From Canna indica (taxonomy: Eukaryota > Streptophyta > Magnoliopsida > Zingiberales > Cannaceae): 64,000 nt of DNA. Below the pieces are notes generated by a model. The model did not search any database and was not told the origin of the DNA. It saw nothing but the letters and a program-made list of their open reading frames with translations. A program made the position numbers and the translations under genes. The number at the start of each line of letters is the position of its first letter. The stretch's first letter is position 1. Shown piece by piece: positions 31,701 through 41,846 of the stretch. Location of the stretch: assembly GCA_034359265.1 (NCBI GenBank), contig CP136898.1:33870501-33934500 (forward strand), in the 5' to 3' direction.

Positions 31701-32369
31701 TTATTACTGATTTATTGATTATAACATCGTTATATTTATTTATAGTAGTGATTTATTAAATAAATTAAGGTATTATTTTCATTATTCTAAATAATTATTT
31801 GGAGGCTTTATAGTTAGCAAAAATATTCATGTTATATATGAATTTTCACCTAATCGACGTTTTGGATTCATTGGCGAGGTTTGTTTCGCCATCAAACCTT
31901 TGAATTTTGGAAACAGTAGGTGGATGTCGCCTTGTTTTGCGTGCCAAGCTGAAAAATTATATTTTATATATTTTTATGATTCGATTTTGAGATGATTCAT
32001 GGATATAGTAGTTAATAAGGTGAATTTTATCCTAGATCGGTGATTTCTATGACGAGTTGTTTTATCATGTTCCAATTCATTGATTTATAGTTGGAGTTTC
32101 TTTTTGGCACTACTTTCTTGATACACGTGCATCTTTTCTTACAGTGTTATAATTCTATTTTATGATTATTTATTTGTGCTGAGCATTCATGATTTATGAG
32201 CACTATTTATACATATGTATCGGTATATGATTATGATGTATAACAGAAGGAGGCGGAGGATGAGGTATGCACTTAACATATCTTTCATTACTTATTGATA
32301 GCACATATTGTACGTTCATACTTATATATTTGAGTGTGTGGTGTTGTGATGTGTTTGTTGCATTTCTCG

Positions 32370-32570
32370 GAAAGCCTCGCTGGTGAGGAGAGGGTATGCC
32401 CCAAAAAGATAGCGTTAGCCTTATTCTGGAAGTCCGACTGGTGAGGAGAGATCATACCCTAAAGAGACAGTCCGGAGACCCGAGCAGGTGAGGGAAGCGT
32501 ATGCCCCAACAGGCTAACTCGGAAGAGCCAGTACCGGTGAGGGGAGAGCATGCCCCAAAAAGACGACACT
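32370..32570. repeat. ~55-bp array in solo LTR 2
   Basis: Four copies, each with a ggtgaggagag-like stretch followed by catgccccaaaaagac-like text. It lies about 440 bp before the conserved cactaag block. Confidence 0.75.
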
Positions 32571-33519
32571 GAGCTGGGTGGTAGTTCGGCAACCACCCGT
32601 CTACCTACCCTATGTAGCTATGTGGGACCGACGAGTCCAGAGAGCATGCATATGATTGGGGTGATGCTTTGCATGCATATGATTGAGGTATTGCATTCAT
32701 CTTATTTTATTGTTGTGGATATGTTTATAACTATTGATGGATGCTTATATTTTATTATTGTGGATATGTTTATAACTATTGATGGATGTTTATACTTATT
32801 GTTGTGGATATGAGTAGGGTAGCGAATGTGTTATTGATGTTTGTCCGTCATTTTTAAAAAGATATTTTATACTTGTTGACGTAGGTTGATTTCATGCATA
32901 GAGTTATGGATATATTATTGCTGATTTCTTCTAACGTTGTTGTTACGTTATTTATATCAGTTATATTGTGTTTTTATACATGATGATTGATTTGGTGAAT
33001 TGAATGTTGATCTACTCACTAAGTCCTAGTTGAACTTACCCCTCATTTATGTTATTTTTCAGCACCTGAGTTAGATCAGAGAGGTACCGAGGTGCAGTAG
33101 CGCGGCTGGTGGCGGCAGGGCAGCGGGTCTCGTGACATGTCGTGATCGAGGAGGATACCTGAGTTATTTTAGTGTCTCTTTGAGTTGTTGAGTCATGTTG
33201 ACTTAGGTCGTGGTTTTCGCATTTCATTTTTATTTAGGGAGTCTTATTTATTTATTTGAACTCATTTTTAATAAACTTGTACAGTGTGTTCGTTTGAGTT
33301 TGGTTTCGTTTGGTTCGTGATGTAATATCTATTCTTTTCAAAAAAAAAAAATCTTCCACTGTTAAAGTTATTGTTATTTTATTTGAGTTGGGTTAGGCTT
33401 CGGGGTACATGGCGTATCCTGACCTGTCATACCGGATTTGGGGTGTGACAGAATTGCAGCATTTGCACTTGCAGACAATCAAATGCCCCATTTGTGTATT
33501 ATTTACAATTACAGTAATG

Positions 33520-33702
33520 AATTTTAAAGAAAATAGAAGTTTTCAGACACCTACTAAAGTCTCGAACCGAATACTAGACCGAACTCGAGGGATTTTTGTG
33601 GATTTTGATAAAATAGTTATGGAATTGAAAATTTTCGAATCCTTATTATGGACTCGAGAATTTTCTAGATGATTTAAGGAAATTGCTCTTATAACAATAT
33701 AA
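33520..33702. repeat. Right arm of the large imperfect inverted repeat
   Basis: Complement of the left arm's first part. It ends gatttaaggaaattgctctt ataac. The two arms probably belonged to one inverted-repeat element before copy B inserted. Confidence 0.7.
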
Positions 33703-34080
33703 AGTAGTTGTTGCATTTGGTACGTAGGAAAGGTCATGGAAAAAAACAAATCACCTAGGAAAAGATTTCACCTAACGATACAAAGGTGGAAGTTTGATAT
33801 TGTTAATATTTGCTTTTAACAATGCCTTCAAGAACGTAACTAAGTTTTTTTTTTTTTTTTTGATGAGGCATTCTTTATCACAAGAAAAAAAGATTACGTG
33901 AACAGATTCATTTTTTAAAAAAAAAACTTCAATTGAATTCAAAAAATTTGACCAAAGAGATAAATTTAAACAAATCTTCCTATTTTTTAATCTAATTAAA
34001 ATATAAACATGGGACTGGACTAGCTCTTTGGACTCGATTAAATCAGGCCCAGATGCGCTCACACTCAGGAACCAGACTCA
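33703..34080. other. Unassigned AT-rich sequence
   Basis: Includes an 18-base T run at 33846-33863 that could be the poly-A tail of a minus-strand retroposon, but no source sequence was recognised. Confidence 0.3.
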
Positions 34081-34084
34081 AGTC

Positions 34085-34460
34085 AAGTCAATCACAACTT
34101 AGTCCGGGGGCTCCACTCGGCCAAATAGGATATCAACATCCTTCATTAATTACAGAGATTCGATGGTAATGAGCTCGTCATCTCCGGGATAAACTTCGAT
34201 CCATTCCGAGCATATCCCTGCGATATCCTAGGAGACATTATCGTCCAAAACATCCTTGGTCTGCCTCATAAAAAGGATATGACGCACATCAGGTATACTA
34301 TTGATTCGAATTTCATAACCACCATTTGTAATTCCTGCTTACTTGAGTATCGGAATGTCTTTGTAGGTCATCCCCGGAGCCGCGACGAACGAGGAGATCC
34401 GAAGGCCCACATCAACTTCAAGCAAGAACATTTGACGCCCACCGTGGGACCAAATATATC
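34085..34460 (+). mobile_element. Gypsy LTR end and primer-binding-site fragment
   Basis: The stretch 34432-34450 reads atttgacgcccaccgtggg, a variant of the TTGGCGCCCACCGTGGG junction found after the 5' LTR of many Tat-like and related Gypsy elements. The sequence before it (34085-34430, with gagctcgtcatctccgggat and gcgacgaacgaggagatc) would be the LTR's 3' part. No gag follows; at about 34530 the sequence switches to a Copia remnant. Confidence 0.5.
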
Positions 34461-34534
34461 TTACTTGCCCCATCGTGGTAGGCACCCGGAGCCAAGCGAA
34501 CACTGCCGCATAAATGTAGTTTTGTGATAAGCCT

Positions 34535-34730
34535 ATGGTCATGCACTATGATAACCAGTGTGTCATTCATATTGTCAATAACCCGATCTTCCACAAAATG
34601 ACAAAATATATTGAAGTCGACTACCATTTTATTCAGGATGTTATTCTTTCCAAAAAAATTATTACGCCTCATATCTCCTCTCGAGATCAACTTGTTGACA
34701 TCTTCACTAAAACTCTAAACTCAACTTGGT
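34535..34730 (+). mobile_element. Copia RNase H remnant, 5' part (split by hAT-1)
   Basis: Reads HYDNQCVIHIVNNPIFHK, IEVDYHFIQDVILSK and DQLVDIFTKTLNST, the C-terminal RNase H region of Copia pol. The frame is cut at 34730 by the hAT insertion and resumes at 40484. Confidence 0.85.
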
Positions 34731-35175
34731 TAGAGGTGGCAATGGGTCGGGCCCGCCCATGGGCGGCACGGGCCCCGCCCGATTCTGGGTCGTGCCTGAC
34801 CCGACTCGATTCTAGAATTTTGGGTCGGGCCGGGCATGACCCATCTGTGCCCAAGGGGCTAGCTAGGCTCACCCCTTGGGCACGTGGGTCATGCCAGGCA
34901 TGGCACGCGGGCCAAGCACGACACACCCACTGTGCTGGCCCGAGCATGGCACTCGGGCCAAGCACGACACGTGCATCGTGCTGGCCCAAGCATGGCTGAG
35001 TCTGACGCGCGTTAGACCTGGCCAAACCTAGCTTTGGCACGCACTAGACTTGGACAAACCTAGGTTTGGCGAGGCTTGGCGCACGCCGGTCTGGGTCTGG
35101 CGTGTGCCAGACTAGGTCTGGCCGAGCCATACCTGGTTATTTTGAAGAAAAAAAAATATATTTCACCTATAAATA

Positions 35176-37703
35176 TGTCACGCCCCAATTGCTAGGTCAC
35201 GTGACTGGCCAGGATATACATACCTATACCCCGCAGCCTAACTCATGCACATGCTAACATCATAAACAACAAGTAAATAATAGCTTTAATAATAAAAGAA
35301 CTAAAACAGATTTTCATTTCAAAACAACAAGGTTTTAAATACATATCTCAAGTGCGGAAATACATCGAAGAGCAACAATTCTTTTAATAAATAAAATTGA
35401 ATAAAACGTGAATGTCCCCACGGGATTACAACTCCAAATACCAAAATAAAATTGCATGACAACCTACTACAGACTCGACTACGACCCCTAACTAGGACTG
35501 CTATGAGATCCAGTGGCTCCTCTGCCCTCCAGCGATGCTAAGTGCATCCAACCCACCTCACGGGTCAGGCTCTGCAAAACAGAAATCACACGACGACGGA
35601 TGAGTTCAAAGAACTCAGCGAGCGGTTTTACCCACCCTTACAACCAAATATCACATAGATAAGATAAATAAATTCCATCTCTAAAAAGAAACCACGTCAC
35701 AAAAGTGTGACTAGCTACCAGGCCCACAGGCTACCCATGCCCACGACATCTAACTCTCACAGGGGTGCATCAAGCCAAAGCCCTACCATGCCCGAAGGCA
35801 ACATCACTCATAAAACGTCCATCGGACCAAAGCCCACCATGCCGAAGGCAACAACACATACTAGGAAAGTGCATCGGGCCAAAGCCCACCATACCGAAGG
35901 CAACAACACATACTAGGGAAGTGCATCAAGCCAAAGTCCACCATGTCGAAGGCAACAACACATGCTAGAAAAGTGCATCGGGCCAAAGCCCACTTTACTG
36001 AAGGCATCAACACATACTAGGATATTTGGGAAAGGCCCTCTGAACTTATCCTACAGGTTGAGAATTTTGGCGTCCAACCACCCGGGCGTAGCCCAAACCC
36101 CGGCTCCTAATCGAGCCGCTCCGCCATTCCCAAGGATATGGCGCATCAAGACGTAAGTCAAAATTCTCCTACGGTGTCCTAAGGGTGTCCTCATTATGAA
36201 GCGTCACAACACTCCAAATCCGACCCCTATCCCTTAGACTCATAATGTCATGAACCCGTGTGATTTTGTTTCATGAATACCTTATAAGTTGGTTCATAAC
36301 AGATTATGCTCACCCTTAAACCCAATTTTAATTATAGAATTAAAATTTAGATCATCTCAATTAGAGTTTTGTTTTAGGGTTTTATTTTAGGTTACTGTTC
36401 TGCCCATAACTACTGTGTCTGACCCGAATCTAGTCTCCAAAGTGTGTCTTATGTTTCCAAACTATATTTTTTGATCGAAACGATAGATTACATGACTATG
36501 TTCAGAGATCTAAGCACATAATAACAGAGAAATCAAAAATCAGCCCAGATTCAACAAACAACATATAAATTTCAGAAAGCTGAAATTTTCAGCACATCAA
36601 GGAATAAAATCCGAAATTTACAGAATTAAATCCCCAAATTTCTAACATCACAGATTCAAGTCCTCATGCCAATCATGCATATAATCTCATAATTTTTACT
36701 AAATAAAAACTAGCATATATAACAAGAATTCCTTAATAAAAAATCAAGCATTAAGATCAAGAACCCTTAATTAATCTTTATCAAGATCTTAATCCTACCA
36801 CATGATTTCTACTCAAAATCACAGATTTAATCCTAAGCATGCAATCCACAAATCAAGAAACCAAATTGGGAGGATAAATCATGATTTGCACATCAAGAAA
36901 ATATGGCAAGAACTCGAAGAAAATCCAAGAACAATGCATAAATACCGAGCCATCACGAACGGCTTCAAAAATTTGATTAAAATCCCGAAGAGAGAGGGTA
37001 AACCACTCACCTAATTAAGGAAGGGATTGGATACGAGAATCCAATCGACGGCCTCCGATTTCGGCTTCGAAATCCGGCGACTCAACCTCAAAGAATAAAA
37101 AACAAGGTGGCGGCTCACTCCAAGCCGTCTGCTTAGAGAGAGGGAGAGAGGGGAAGAAGAGGGCGGCTCAGCTCCAAAGGGAAGAAGAAAGAAGAAAGGA
37201 GAAGGAAGCAGTGGCTCGGCTCGGCTCTCGGTGGCAGCTCCAAGGAGAAAGGGAAAGGGGGGGTGGCGGCTGGCTCCATTTCTCAACTTTTTAGGTGGCT
37301 CCAAAATAGGAGCCACAAGCCATGAGAGGGTTTTTATACACCCTCCTCAACCCTAACCCCTTAAACCCTTAATTCACAACCGCATCCACCTTAAGCCAAA
37401 ACCAAAACCCGCTAACCCGATAAACTTAAATAATTTAATTAATCTCATTCTAATAAAACTCAAACAATTAATTAAGTACTCATATGAACATAATTAGCAA
37501 TTATGCACACACACCATCAAATTAAATACTCTCAATTACTCAAGCCTAAAAATTCATAAATTCATAAATTTATATTCTACTTACCCAAGCTCGCAAGCTC
37601 GCTCCGGACCATGAGTCGACTCGGCTCAACCACGAACTAGTCCGCTAGACTGACAAATACACATAAAAGGAAAAAAATAAATTTAAATATCTGAGATATT
37701 ACA
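35176..37703 (-). mobile_element. Solo LTR 3, Tekay/Del-like Gypsy family, TSD AAATA
   Basis: On the - strand it runs TGTAATATCTCAG...GGGGCGTGACA. AAATA is immediately outside both ends (35171-35175, 37704-37708). It is 2528 bp. It has a tataaaaa box near 37330 (- strand), a GC- and purine-rich leader (37010-37280), a ~56-bp minisatellite (35780-36020) and the conserved block near 35565-35635. It is opposite in orientation to the other three. Confidence 0.93.
35780..36020. repeat. ~56-bp minisatellite in solo LTR 3
   Basis: Four to five copies containing gccaaagcccaccatgccga aggcaacaacacatactag with a few changes each. ORFs of 60-70 codons across it are repeats in translation and not genes. 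Confidence 0.85.
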
Positions 37704-37933
37704 AAATACCCTCTCATCTCTTCATTTTTTCTATCACCAATTCACCATTCTCATCTACAAGATTACAAACTCTTTCTCCCAACTCTTTCTCTCAAGTCTC
37801 AACAATCTAAACTCATCTAGAAATTTATTTAAGTTTATCAAGGATTCAAGGATGCTATCAATTTTCCTTAATCTCTTAAATTTTTTCATTGATTAGTATA
37901 ATATTTATAGTTTTTTATATTTAGTTTTTACTA

Positions 37934-38861
37934 ATGGCAAATAGAAATGTTTCAGGTTATCCTCCACAAGTTGGATCAAATACATTAGAAGAAATATCTC
38001 ATAGTACTCCTACCACTCAACAAAAGAAAGACATAGGGACAAGTTCATCTATTAATTTATGTCTATCAGGTAAAAAAAGAAGTGTGGTATGAGAATATTT
38101 TGAGAAAATTATTGAAGCTAATGGCACCATAACAACCCGGTGCAAAAAATGTAAAGAAACTCTTTCGGCTTTAACAACAGGAGGAACTTGTCATCTTTTA
38201 CGTCGTGCAAGAGGTCATGACACTAAGGTTACACAAGCTTAACAAATTCTTAATTTAACTTCGTTTAGTTTAACAACTTTTTCGTATGATCATAATTTTC
38301 AATGTCGAGAACTTGCAAAATTAATTATTCAAAGTGAATCTTCTTTTAGTTTTGTTGATCAACCAAGATTTTCTACTTTGATTCAAAATACTTTACAATC
38401 AAAATATAAAAAAATTACTCGAAATACAATGGAAAGTGATGTTTTAAAATTATTTTTTATATATAGAGAAAATATAATAAGTAGTTTTCAAAATAATAAA
38501 TAAATAATTTTTTTAAAATCCGATGTTTGGTCTAGTCAACATATCACTAATTCTTACATTTGTGTTAGTGCACATTGGGTTGATGAAAATTTTATTTTGC
38601 AAAAAAGAATAATTAGCTTTAAAGTTTTTGAATAACCTTCACATACTTTTGTTGCTATTCTTTCCGTTATTAGATTTGTAACATCTTTCTACAATATAAA
38701 TGATATAAAAAAATTGATTAGTTTTGATAATACTAGTGATAATGATGTTTCTGTTCCTCCTCTAATACAATTATTTAAGCTAGTATTAGAAGGTTAATTA
38801 TTTCATGTTCGTTGTGTTTGTCATGTCCTTAATTTATGTGTAGAATATGGTTTAAAACTTG

Positions 38862-38897
<36 letters not shown>

Positions 38898-39965
38898 AGA
38901 TGTTATTAAAAAAATATCTTCAAAGGCAAGAACACAAGAATTTAAAAAATCATATCAATCTTTTAATAAACCATTTAAAAAATTTAATGATGATGTTATT
39001 ACTAGATGGAATTCAACATATCATATGCTTAAGTCTACTATAAAATACCAAGAGATCCTTATAATGTTTTACAATGAAAATATGTTTGGTGATACAATTA
39101 ATGATAATGATTGGTTAGTTGCTGGGCATATTACTCAAAATTTTGAACTTTTTAATAAAGCTATCGAACAACTTTTCAATGTTTATTATCCTACATGTAA
39201 TTTAACTCTTTCACATATAGTTCGTATTAATGAAGTATTTTCTTCACATATACATCATCCTTTATTTGCACAAATTATTTATTTAATGAAAACTAAATTT
39301 AAAAATTATTGGTCAGATATATCTAGTTTATTTTGTTTAGCAATATGTTTAGACCATAGAAAAAAAATTGATGGTTTAAATATGTTGTTAGATGATTATT
39401 ATAACAATATGAAATTAATAATGGTGATGAAAAAAAATCGAGAATTTCAAATTTATTAAATTCTATATTTGTATTTTACGCATCAAAATATGGTGATATA
39501 ATTATAAATAAGCCAACATTTTTCTCTTCTAGATTAAGAGATGATAGTGGAAATAGTATTAATTCTCAACTTGATCGTAGAGTAAAAAAAACTAAATCTA
39601 CTCATTTCAATGAATTGGCTTTTTTTCTAGATCATACTCATTCTGAAGAAATAGATGATAATGAGATTTTAGTATGGTGGAAAAAATAAGAAAATATGTA
39701 TACTATTGTTTCTATCATGACACGTGATATATTAACTGTTTATATGTCTACATTAGCTTCCGAGTCTTGTTTTAGTGCAGGAAATAAAATTCTTGAACAA
39801 AAGAGCCGAATGAGTGCAAAAATGATTGAAATGTGCATTTGCTTAAAAGACTGGTTGGATGATGAAGATAAATTACAAGATAAAGGAGGACACGATACTT
39901 CATCATCGAAAAAGGAGGAAGCTCAAACAAGCAAAGCTGGTGCTGCTGGTCCAAGTACAAGTTAA
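37934..39965 (+). pseudogene. hAT-1 transposase pseudogene
   Basis: Starts ATG 37934 (MANRNVSGYPPQVGS). A BED zinc finger follows, with CKKC and a downstream CHLLRRARGH pair, but its conserved Trp is a stop (TGA near 38089). The middle is readable with several stops, including HVRCVCHVLNLCVEYGLKL at about 38805-38860. A (TA)n run at 38865-38895 disrupts the frame. The catalytic-region stretch VITRWNSTYHML lies at 38998-39033. The C-terminal dimerisation region reads STLASESCFSAGNKILEQ (about 39747-39800), ending in CLKDWLDDED. It is the RICESLEEPER type of plant hAT transposase, which cuts and joins the element's ends. It cannot be translated as one protein. Confidence 0.88.
38865..38895. repeat. 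(TA)n microsatellite
   Basis: About 31 bp of alternating TA inside the transposase pseudogene. Confidence 0.95.
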
Positions 39966-40254
39966 ATCTACGGACTACAGGTGATTAAAAATATAAAAAG
40001 AACTACGTAGACATGATCCTTCTATAGTTTAATCATCGGGGAGTACAAGTTTAACTATAGAAGGTACGTATGCAACCTTTTAAGGTGCGATCTATTATAA
40101 TATTAAAAAATATATATTTTTATCAATTTATGAATATTTTTGTATTCAAGATAAATAAAAATTTTATTTATAAAAATTTAACTATAATTTGATTTTTTTT
40201 AAAAAATCTTTTTATTAATCTATATTTACTTTACTTAGCAAAAATGCACGAAAG

Positions 40255-40340
40255 AAATAGATAATAAAGCTTAGCACAATGGTTAAGCTATCTCAAAAAA
40301 AATCTAGGGTCGATGGTTTAAAATTCATCGCCACCCATTT
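40255..40340 (+). ncRNA. Possible tRNA-like (SINE head) sequence
   Basis: agcttagcacaatggttaag resembles a tRNA A box, and gggtcgatggtttaaaattc about 35 bp later resembles a degraded B box. It sits inside hAT-1 near its right end. No folded acceptor stem or poly-A tail was found. This is only a suggestion. Confidence 0.25.
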
Positions 40341-40483
40341 AGTTTCTAGGAATTATTTTTAAACTTTCGGGCAGGCTTGGGCTGGGCCTACCCTTTGAAA
40401 TGTCGGGTCGTGCCAAGCACGGCCCGGAGGTTGTCGGGCCTGCCCAAGCTCGGGCACGATCCATTGTCACCTCTAAACTCGGT

Positions 40484-40530
40484 TTTATGTTCCAACTTGA
40501 GAGGGAGCATTAAATATAAGCCTTTCTCTC
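40484..40530 (+). mobile_element. Copia RNase H remnant, 3' part
   Basis: Continues the interrupted frame beyond hAT-1 with LCSNLRGSIKYK, matching the usual Copia end (CxxLG...GGV-KY). Downstream 40530-40600 may be LTR. Confidence 0.6.
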
Positions 40531-40599
40531 TCATTAATAATATACTTTTGGGCTCAACAAAGCATATATGTACTCAATTTTTTTTTAAAAAAATATGTT

Positions 40600-41840
40600 A
40601 TATTTTGAACAGTTTTATTATATTTAATGATACTAAAATATTATTCTATTTTTTTAATTTTAATAATTTTTATCATTTATATATTATTTTTATGATATTT
40701 TTATTACTTTGATTTGATTAGTATTAAAAAAATTAAAATATTTTAAAATATTTTTAGTAGTAATTAAATATTTAGTTAGTTTACAAAATTAAATATTTAC
40801 TAATATAATTATAAAATATTTATATGATTTAATTAATTAAGTTATTAAAAATTTATTTATTTTTTCAATTAGATATAAAAATTAATCAATAATTATTATA
40901 AATTTTCAAACAAATTAAATCAAATGGTTTAAAATTAATTTTGATTAAATTATAAATAGATCACCTTTAAAAAAATTGAATTATTTAAAATTTGAATTTG
41001 AATCGATTAGATATAAATTAATTTAATTAATTTATAAATTTAAGATAATAATTTGAGTTAAAAATGTTTATTTTTATTTTTAAAAATTAGATATAATTGA
41101 ATTTATTTTTAAATTGATTAATTTTATTAAAAAAAATTATAATTACAAAATTATTACTGTATTTTGATAACGAAATCGACAGTCTTGAAACCACAGAAAA
41201 TAACATTATAGTGTTTTCATTTTTATTAAGAAGATTGATTTCGTTTTCATTTTGATTTCGATTCAGTTTCATGAAAACACTAAACCAAACACGTTTTCGT
41301 AAGCAATTTTAATTTCAGTAAAATTAAAATCATAAAAACAAACTTAATTTCGTTAATAATCAATCCTTAATTTCGTAAGATAATAGCGTTTTCATCACTA
41401 TAGTTTGACTCGTGAATCGTGATCAGAACTTTCCTTATTTTTAACAGCATCACTTCTTCAATATTATACAACTATTTAAGCTCTTACAACTAAATTAACT
41501 TTACTTTTTTGATTTGATTAAAAAAATCTAGCTCAGGAATTAATCCAAATTCAGCAGAGACTATGCATTCATTCACTTAAATACCAAACAGAATATTAAT
41601 GAAAAATGGGATACAGTAACCAAAAATAATAATAATTTAGGATTCATCAAAAAACCTAGAAAACACATTATCAACAATTTTTATGGAAATAAAGGATCAT
41701 GACAAGTAGGAAAATCTTCACACGCTGCAAGCGATTACAATTCAGGTGAGCAGCATTATGGATCTTCCCATCCCACGACTTGAACAAAATTACTATCATG
41801 CTATGCACCACCACCTACATTCTGTGATCCATCACTTTTC
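40600..41840. other. AT-rich sequence downstream of the UBC gene
   Basis: Extremely AT-rich to about 41160. At 41110-41420 runs of tttcgttttcat-like and its inverse with ccaaacacg suggest a degraded MITE, but ends are not resolved. The last few hundred bases should contain the UBC 3' UTR and poly-A site (read leftwards from 41847). Confidence 0.35.
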
Positions 41841-41846
41841 TCCGGC

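Larger units (their letters stand above)
30331..33450 (+). mobile_element. Solo LTR 2, Tekay/Del-like Gypsy family, TSD GAATT
   Basis: TGTAATACCCAAAA...GGGGTGTGACA with GAATT immediately outside both ends (30326-30330, 33451-33455). At 3120 bp it is the longest of the four. It has a TATA-like tctataaatt at 30633-30645, then a GC-rich leader with purine runs (30690-30790, 31020-31200). A 32-bp minisatellite fills 31240-31700 and a second array lies at 32370-32570. The conserved block (ctactcactaagtcc...tttttcagcacctgag) is near 33010-33070. No coding domain was found. Confidence 0.92.
28674..33490 (+). mobile_element. MITE-like DNA element, copy B, holding solo LTR 2
   Basis: The left end gggggtgtttggttgcccgt followed by aagtgcaaatgctgca pairs with the complement of tgcagcatttgcacttgcag...caaatgcccc at 33456-33490. 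TTGCA-rich subterminal DNA lies at 28680-28860 and 30160-30330. The interior has a 349-bp tandem duplication (28905-29625), a 21-base C run (29849-29869) and the ~110-bp module (30020-30140, inverted). Without solo LTR 2 (30331-33450 plus 5 bp) it was about 1.7 kb. No transposase was found. Possible 8-bp flanks atttgctt and atttgtgt match at six positions only. Confidence 0.65.
34731..40475 (+). mobile_element. hAT-1: hAT transposon with decayed transposase and 8-bp TSD
   Basis: Ends TAGAGGTGGCAATGG and CCATTGTCACCTCTA are inverted repeats with one mismatch. Flanking AACTTGGT (34723-34730) and AACTCGGT (40476-40483) form the 8-bp target duplication with one difference. Subterminal regions are full of cgggcc/ggcccg words (34745-35110, 40370-40460). 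It inserted into Copia RNase H, splitting it, and was later entered by solo LTR 3 (35176-37703); without that it is about 3.2 kb. The transposase (37934-39965) has many stops, so this copy is dead. Confidence 0.95.

Noticed and set aside
34535..34999. 154-codon ORF (+)
   Set aside because: It starts in Copia RNase H and runs through the hAT-1 boundary at 34731 into its GC-rich terminal repeats; the fusion is a by-product of the insertion.
35707..36156. Overlapping ORFs with repeating HTRKVHRAKAHH-like text
   Set aside because: Translations of the ~56-bp minisatellite in solo LTR 3.
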